Source: Kerstersia similis
GTDB lineage: Bacteria; Pseudomonadota; Gammaproteobacteria; Burkholderiales; Burkholderiaceae_B
NCBI RefSeq assembly: GCF_965139615.1
Contig: NZ_CBCSIQ010000004.1
Location: 157,523 to 221,522, forward strand
Length of the DNA: 64,000 nt
Direction of reading: 5' to 3'
Shown here: in pieces, positions 60,306 to 64,000 of the stretch
Numbering within the stretch: position 1 is the stretch's first letter
Layout of the letters: the number at the start of each line of letters is the position of its first letter
The notes under the pieces: model-generated
Seen by the model: only the letters and a program-made list of their open reading frames with translations
Told to the model about the DNA's origin: nothing
Database searches by the model: none
Position numbers and translations under genes: made by a program

Positions 60306-61250
60306 ATGCGTACCCTGTATCCGGAAATCGAACCTTTTGACCATGGCCGCCTGCGTGTGGACGACCGGCACGAACTGTATTACGAGCAGTGCGGCAACCC
60401 GCAAGGCCTGCCGGTCGTGATCTTGCATGGCGGGCCTGGCGGTGGCTGCAATGCCGATATGCGTCGTTTCCATGACCCGGCGCGTTACCGCATTGTGCTG
60501 TTCGATCAGCGTGGCTGCGGCCGTTCCACCCCACATGCCGATCTGACGGATAACACCACCTGGCATCTGGTCGAGGATATCGAAACCTTGCGCCGGCATC
60601 TTGGTATTGATCGCTGGCAGGTCTTTGGCGGCAGCTGGGGCTCCACCCTGGCGCTGGCCTATGCCGAGCGCTATCCCGAGCGGGTACTACATCTGGTGTT
60701 GCGTGGGATTTTCCTGGTGCGCCGCTGGGAACTGGAATGGTTCTATCAGGAGGGAGCTTCTCGTATGTTCCCGGATACCTGGGAAGGGTTCCGGGATGCC
60801 ATTGCACCGGAAGAGCGCGGCGATATGATTGCGGCCTATCATCGTCGCCTGAACGGTAGTGACGAACAGGCGCGTCTGGCGGCTGCACGCGCCTGGAGCG
60901 CCTGGGAGGGTTCTACCAGCCGCCTCGAGATAGATCCCAAGGCCATTGCGGGGCACGAGGAAGAAATCTTTGCCCTGGCATTTGCCTCCATCGAGAACCA
61001 TTATTTCTTCAATGGCGGGTTTTTCGAGGAAGAGGGGCAACTGCTGCGCGACGCCCATCGTCTGGCCAATATCCCGGGGGTCATTGTGCATGGCCGCTAT
61101 GACATGATCTGCCCCTTGGCCAACGCCTGGGATCTGCATCGCGCATGGCCGCAGTCACGCCTGCATATTTCGCCGCTGGCTGGCCACGCCGCATCGGAAG
61201 CGCAGAACGTGGATGCCCTGGTGCGGGCTACTGACGAATTCGCGGGCTGA
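60306..61250 (+). CDS. pip: Proline iminopeptidase
   Basis: 314 residues. Alpha/beta-hydrolase: oxyanion segment VVILHGGPGGGCN, RYRIVLFDQRGCGRSTPHA, the nucleophile elbow FGGSWGSTLALAYAE, the acid in VHGRYDMICP and the final His in LAGHAAS. The length and IEPFDHGRLRVDDRHELYYEQCGNPQG start are typical. It removes N-terminal proline from peptides in the cytosol. Monocistronic. Confidence 0.94.
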   Translation: MRTLYPEIEPFDHGRLRVDDRHELYYEQCGNPQGLPVVILHGGPGGGCNADMRRFHDPARYRIVLFDQRGCGRSTPHADLTDNTTWHLVEDIETLRRHLGIDRWQVFGGSWGSTLALAYAERYPERVLHLVLRGIFLVRRWELEWFYQEGASRMFPDTWEGFRDAIAPEERGDMIAAYHRRLNGSDEQARLAAARAWSAWEGSTSRLEIDPKAIAGHEEEIFALAFASIENHYFFNGGFFEEEGQLLRDAHRLANIPGVIVHGRYDMICPLANAWDLHRAWPQSRLHISPLAGHAASEAQNVDALVRATDEFAG

Positions 61251-61601
61251 TCGCCGCCCTGGCGCAGTGTGGTGCCGCTTGCCCCCTGCTGGCCCCTTGT
61301 GGGGCATCCCGCAGGGGGCAGTTCATATGCAGTCCTTGGAAATGTGTTTATGTGCTCGCCGGGATTTACAGCCGGCAGCAGGCTTTTACAATGATCCGTT
61401 CCGTTCTGGTTCCTGAACCCGGCAACAGGCCCGGTTTTTCTGCCAGTCGGGCGCACAGGTGCCGGCAGAACGGCTGCATGTCAGCGGGCCGTCCGGCCGT
61501 CTGGGGCCATAGGCGATGTCCGTGGCCAAGCCAGAGCAGGTGATGGTGGCCGGTGCCGGACGAGAGGGGTAAAACCGATAACCGCTTTTCTGGAGAGGTT
61601 C
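61251..61601. other. Intergenic region before the aldo/keto reductase
   Basis: No gene is visible in these 351 bases. A nested hairpin with outer arms GCCCCCTGC (61281-61289) and GCAGGGGGC (61311-61319) and inner GCCCC/GGGGC (61292-61305) probably ends pip transcription; no T run follows. Confidence 0.5.
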
Positions 61602-62585
61602 ATGACTGCATCGAAAGGATATTCGGGCAAGCGCCCGCTGGGGCGTACCGGCCTGGAAATTGCGCCGCTGGTGTTTGGCGGTAACGTGTTTGGCTGGACC
61701 GTCGATGAAAAGCGTTCCTTTGAATTACTGGATCGTTTTTTTGATGCCGGTTTCAATGCCGTCGATACGGCAGATGTCTATTCTTCCTGGGTGCCTGGCA
61801 ACCAGGGGGGCGAATCGGAAACCATCATCGGCAATTGGTTCAAGGCCGCTCCCTCGCGCCGCAGCCAGGCCGTGCTGATCACCAAGGTCGGCTGGCCGGC
61901 CGGCCCCGGTGCTGGCGGCTTGAAGGCAGACTACATTCTGCGTGCGGTGGAAGATTCATTGCGACGTTTGCAGACAGACTACATTGATCTGTATTTCAGC
62001 CATCATCCGGATGCCCAGACGCCGGTTGAGGAAACCTTGCGCGCCCATGAAAAACTGTTGCAGCAAGGCAAGGTGCGTGCGATCGGAGCTTCCAATTACG
62101 ACGCGGCCCAGCTGCGGGAAGCACTGGCGGTATCAGCGCGTGAAAACCTGCCCCGCTATGATGTGCTCCAGCCGGAGTACAACCTGTACGACCGGGCCGG
62201 ATTTGAAGGGGCATTGCGGGCCTTGGCCAGGGATGAGGGGCTGGGCGTCATTACCTATTTCAGCCTGGCTTCGGGGTTCCTGTCGGGTAAGTACCGCAGT
62301 GCTGAGGATTTGGGGCAGAGCGCTCGTGGCAGCCGGGTGGAAAAATATCTGAATCCGCGTGGCTTGCGTATTCTGGATGCCTTGGACCTGGTGGCGAAAC
62401 GGCATCAGGCGCGGCCGGCGGAAGTCGCGCTGGCGTGGCTGATCGGCAGCGAAGGCGTGACCGCACCGATTGCCAGCGCGACGCGTATTGATCAACTGGA
62501 AAGTTTGCTCAAGTCCACGACCTTGCGTCTGTCCGCGGAAGATTATGCGGTGCTCGACCAGGCCAGCGCGGCCTCGGTGCCCTGA
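61602..62585 (+). CDS. Aldo/keto reductase
   Basis: 327 residues with GGAGAGG upstream. The AKR tetrad is visible: Asp and Tyr in AVDTADVYSSWVPG, Lys in VLITKVGWP and His in YFSHHPDAQ. The sequence resembles the YajO/Tas-like AKR group, with AIGASNYDAAQLREAL. It reduces aldehydes or ketones with NADPH; substrate unknown. Its last 43 bases overlap the convergent LysR gene. Confidence 0.88.
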   Translation: MTASKGYSGKRPLGRTGLEIAPLVFGGNVFGWTVDEKRSFELLDRFFDAGFNAVDTADVYSSWVPGNQGGESETIIGNWFKAAPSRRSQAVLITKVGWPAGPGAGGLKADYILRAVEDSLRRLQTDYIDLYFSHHPDAQTPVEETLRAHEKLLQQGKVRAIGASNYDAAQLREALAVSARENLPRYDVLQPEYNLYDRAGFEGALRALARDEGLGVITYFSLASGFLSGKYRSAEDLGQSARGSRVEKYLNPRGLRILDALDLVAKRHQARPAEVALAWLIGSEGVTAPIASATRIDQLESLLKSTTLRLSAEDYAVLDQASAASVP

Positions 62586-63469
62586 GTGCCGAGCAGATGC
62601 GCAGCCAGTTGGCTGGCATGCCGTGACAGCGGCTCGCCAGCCCTGGCGCAAAGCACCAGCGTGCGCTCCGCCCAAGGGTCACGCAGGCGGATATGGCGAA
62701 TGCCGGAAGAGCGCGCGCAACGCAGGGCGGTGACTCTGGGTACGACGGCAATGCCGGCGCCGCAGCCAACCATGCGGCAGACAGCCTCGAAACTGCGCGC
62801 GCGAATGCGGTAGGCAGGCAGGCCGCCATGCTGGCGGCGCGCATGATGGGCAATATGCTGTTGCAGGGCGCTGTCATTGTCCAGGCCGACGAAATCGGCG
62901 CCGGCAACGGCATCAAAGCCGATCTGGCGCTGTGAGGCCAGCGCATGATCGGGCGGGACGATCAAGACCAGCGTATCGTGGCGAAAGCCGATGTGGCGCA
63001 GGCCGCTCAGATCCGCAGTGTCAGAGGCAATGCCCAGCTCGCAGGCACCGCGGCGCAGCCCATCGACCACTTCGTGGCTGGCGCGTTCCTCGATATCAAT
63101 GGAAACGCCGGGATACTGGTGCAGAAAGCTGCCCAGCAAGGAGGGCAGGTATTCGCTGAACGCCGCGCCATTGCTGCTCATGCGAACCAAGCCCTTGAGG
63201 CCCTGGCCGTACTGCCGCATCTCTCCTTGCATCAATGTCATTTGCTGCGTCACGGCACGGGCGTGGTGCAGCAGCGTCTGTCCGGCCGGCGTAGGCGTGA
63301 CGCCCCGGCGGCCGCGTCGCAGCAGGGCGACGCCCAGCGAGGCTTCCATGCCGCGCACACGTTCGCTCGCGGAGGCCAGAGTCAGGTGCGCTTGCGCGGC
63401 TCCTGCGGTGATGGTGCCGCTGTCGCAGATGCACTGGAACAGGCGGAGGTCGGTCAGATCGAAGCGCAT
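62543..63469 (-). CDS. LysR-family transcriptional regulator
   Basis: 308 residues. The winged HTH covers about 2-61 (DLTDLRLFQCICDSGTITAGAAQAHLTLASASERVRGMEASLG...RRGRRGVTPTPAG). The rest is an effector-binding domain (LVRMSSNGAAFSEYLPSLLGSFLHQYPGVSI). It diverges from the TauE/SafE permease over 213 bases and probably controls it, as is common for this arrangement. Its 3' end overlaps the convergent aldo/keto reductase gene. Confidence 0.92.
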   Translation of the reverse strand: MRFDLTDLRLFQCICDSGTITAGAAQAHLTLASASERVRGMEASLGVALLRRGRRGVTPTPAGQTLLHHARAVTQQMTLMQGEMRQYGQGLKGLVRMSSNGAAFSEYLPSLLGSFLHQYPGVSIDIEERASHEVVDGLRRGACELGIASDTADLSGLRHIGFRHDTLVLIVPPDHALASQRQIGFDAVAGADFVGLDNDSALQQHIAHHARRQHGGLPAYRIRARSFEAVCRMVGCGAGIAVVPRVTALRCARSSGIRHIRLRDPWAERTLVLCARAGEPLSRHASQLAAHLLGTQGTEAALAWSSTA

Positions 63470-63682
63470 GAACAGGTGGCTCTCCGAGGAAACAGGCTAT
63501 GGGACAGGCACAGCGTCCATGTTTGCCATAAGGATGCAAAATATTCTTGCAGTCTAGACATTGTCTCATTACGTGCTCATGAGTGCTTGATTGTTCGCTG
63601 CTTCAGGCTATGGCTTGGCCTTAGGCTGATTCAAGAATATCCCGATCCTGCCGGTGGTGGACAGGGAGGCACAATACGCGGC

Positions 63683-64000
63683 ATGAGCGTGTCGCCGATC
63701 AGGCGGAAGAGGTGTGCCGTGTCCTGGTTCTTGCATGAAGTGTCGTTGACAGCCATGTTGGCGATCATCGCGATTTTCCTGTTGGCTGGCGTCGTCAAGG
63801 GGGTGGTTGGCCTGGGGCTGCCGACGATTTCCATGGCTTTGCTGGCACTGTTGATTGCGCCGGCCCAGGCCGCTGCCTTGCTGGTCGTGCCGTCCCTGCT
63901 GACCAATCTGTGGCAGGCAGGTTCCTGGGGGCAGGCGCGCGCCTCTCTGGGCCGTTTGGGCGGGTTGCTGGCCGGGTGCGCGGCGGGCACGCTGGTGGGG
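63683..64000 (+). CDS. TauE/SafE-family permease (3' truncated by window)
   Basis: The frame is open from the ATG at 63683 to the window end (106 residues). A GTG at 63719 with GAGG eight bases upstream is another possible start, as is the ATG at 63755. The sequence LAGVVKGVVGLGLPTISMALLALLIAPAQAAALLVVPSLLTNLWQ is characteristic of TauE/SafE sulfite or organosulfonate exporters, and further helices follow. Divergent from a LysR gene, its probable regulator. Confidence 0.85.
   Translation, partial: MSVSPIRRKRCAVSWFLHEVSLTAMLAIIAIFLLAGVVKGVVGLGLPTISMALLALLIAPAQAAALLVVPSLLTNLWQAGSWGQARASLGRLGGLLAGCAAGTLVG

Overview
The window is a chromosomal segment of a GC-rich betaproteobacterium, most probably Alcaligenaceae (Burkholderiales). 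Three things point there. The order ubiG-gph, ompA, gyrA, serC, pheA, tyrA, aroA, cmk, rpsA, ihfB is the classic Burkholderiales block. The tmRNA (ssrA) encodes the tag ANDERFALAA, which I know from Bordetella relatives. The remaining content (paired TRAP systems, DUF485/ActP, DUF202 pair, EmrE, Bcr) fits the same group. No species is claimed.

Positions 1 to about 14105 are the right-hand end of a tailed-phage prophage sitting against the 3' end of ssrA. It holds a giant J-type tail tip protein (5' end outside the window), small tail-associated ORFs, two paralogous tail-fibre-like genes separated by recurring terminators and a run of ten G, and a complete lysis cassette (two holin-like proteins, an M15 endolysin, a spanin pair with Rz1 nested in Rz). 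Opposing these is a minus-strand cluster: a KorA/TrfB-like HTH protein, a protein resembling the anti-CRISPR ADP-ribosyltransferase AcrIF11, and a zinc-ribbon protein. The AcrIF11-like gene is preceded by a consensus sigma70 promoter whose 18-bp spacer is almost filled by a palindrome. This is the most interesting element of the window. Iterated GTGTGAA motifs lie between the cluster and ssrA and may be integrase arm sites. No integrase is visible; it is expected at the other prophage end, outside the window.

From 14.1 to 22.8 kb: ssrA, a FixL/FixJ-type two-component system, then divergently an acyl-CoA ligase, a DUF485 protein and an ActP-type monocarboxylate symporter. Next is a DMT exporter divergent from an XRE-cupin regulator, with two interlocked promoters over operator palindromes. 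From 22.9 to 35.8 kb runs the housekeeping core (gph, ubiG, ompA; gyrA-serC-pheA-tyrA-aroA-cmk-rpsA-ihfB), covering DNA topology, serine and aromatic amino acid synthesis, and translation.

From 35.9 to 64 kb the segment is mostly transport and catabolism. In order: DUF1543 protein, EmrE-like and Bcr-like drug exporters; an orphan 2-oxoacid dehydrogenase E1 alpha/beta pair fused into one operon with a TRAP transporter; a stand-alone trpB; aspA; a class I glutamine amidotransferase; a COG0523 metal-chaperone GTPase; two DUF202 proteins; class I fructose-bisphosphate aldolase; a second TRAP transporter; a DUF2513-like protein; a membrane protein of unknown role; the potassium-binding protein Kbp; a polar amino acid ABC transporter; proline iminopeptidase; an aldo/keto reductase convergent with a LysR regulator; and the start of a TauE/SafE permease cut by the window end. 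Both TRAP operons carry a strong hairpin between the binding protein and the permease genes. Long open frames antisense to conserved genes were judged to be high-GC shadows and are not annotated.
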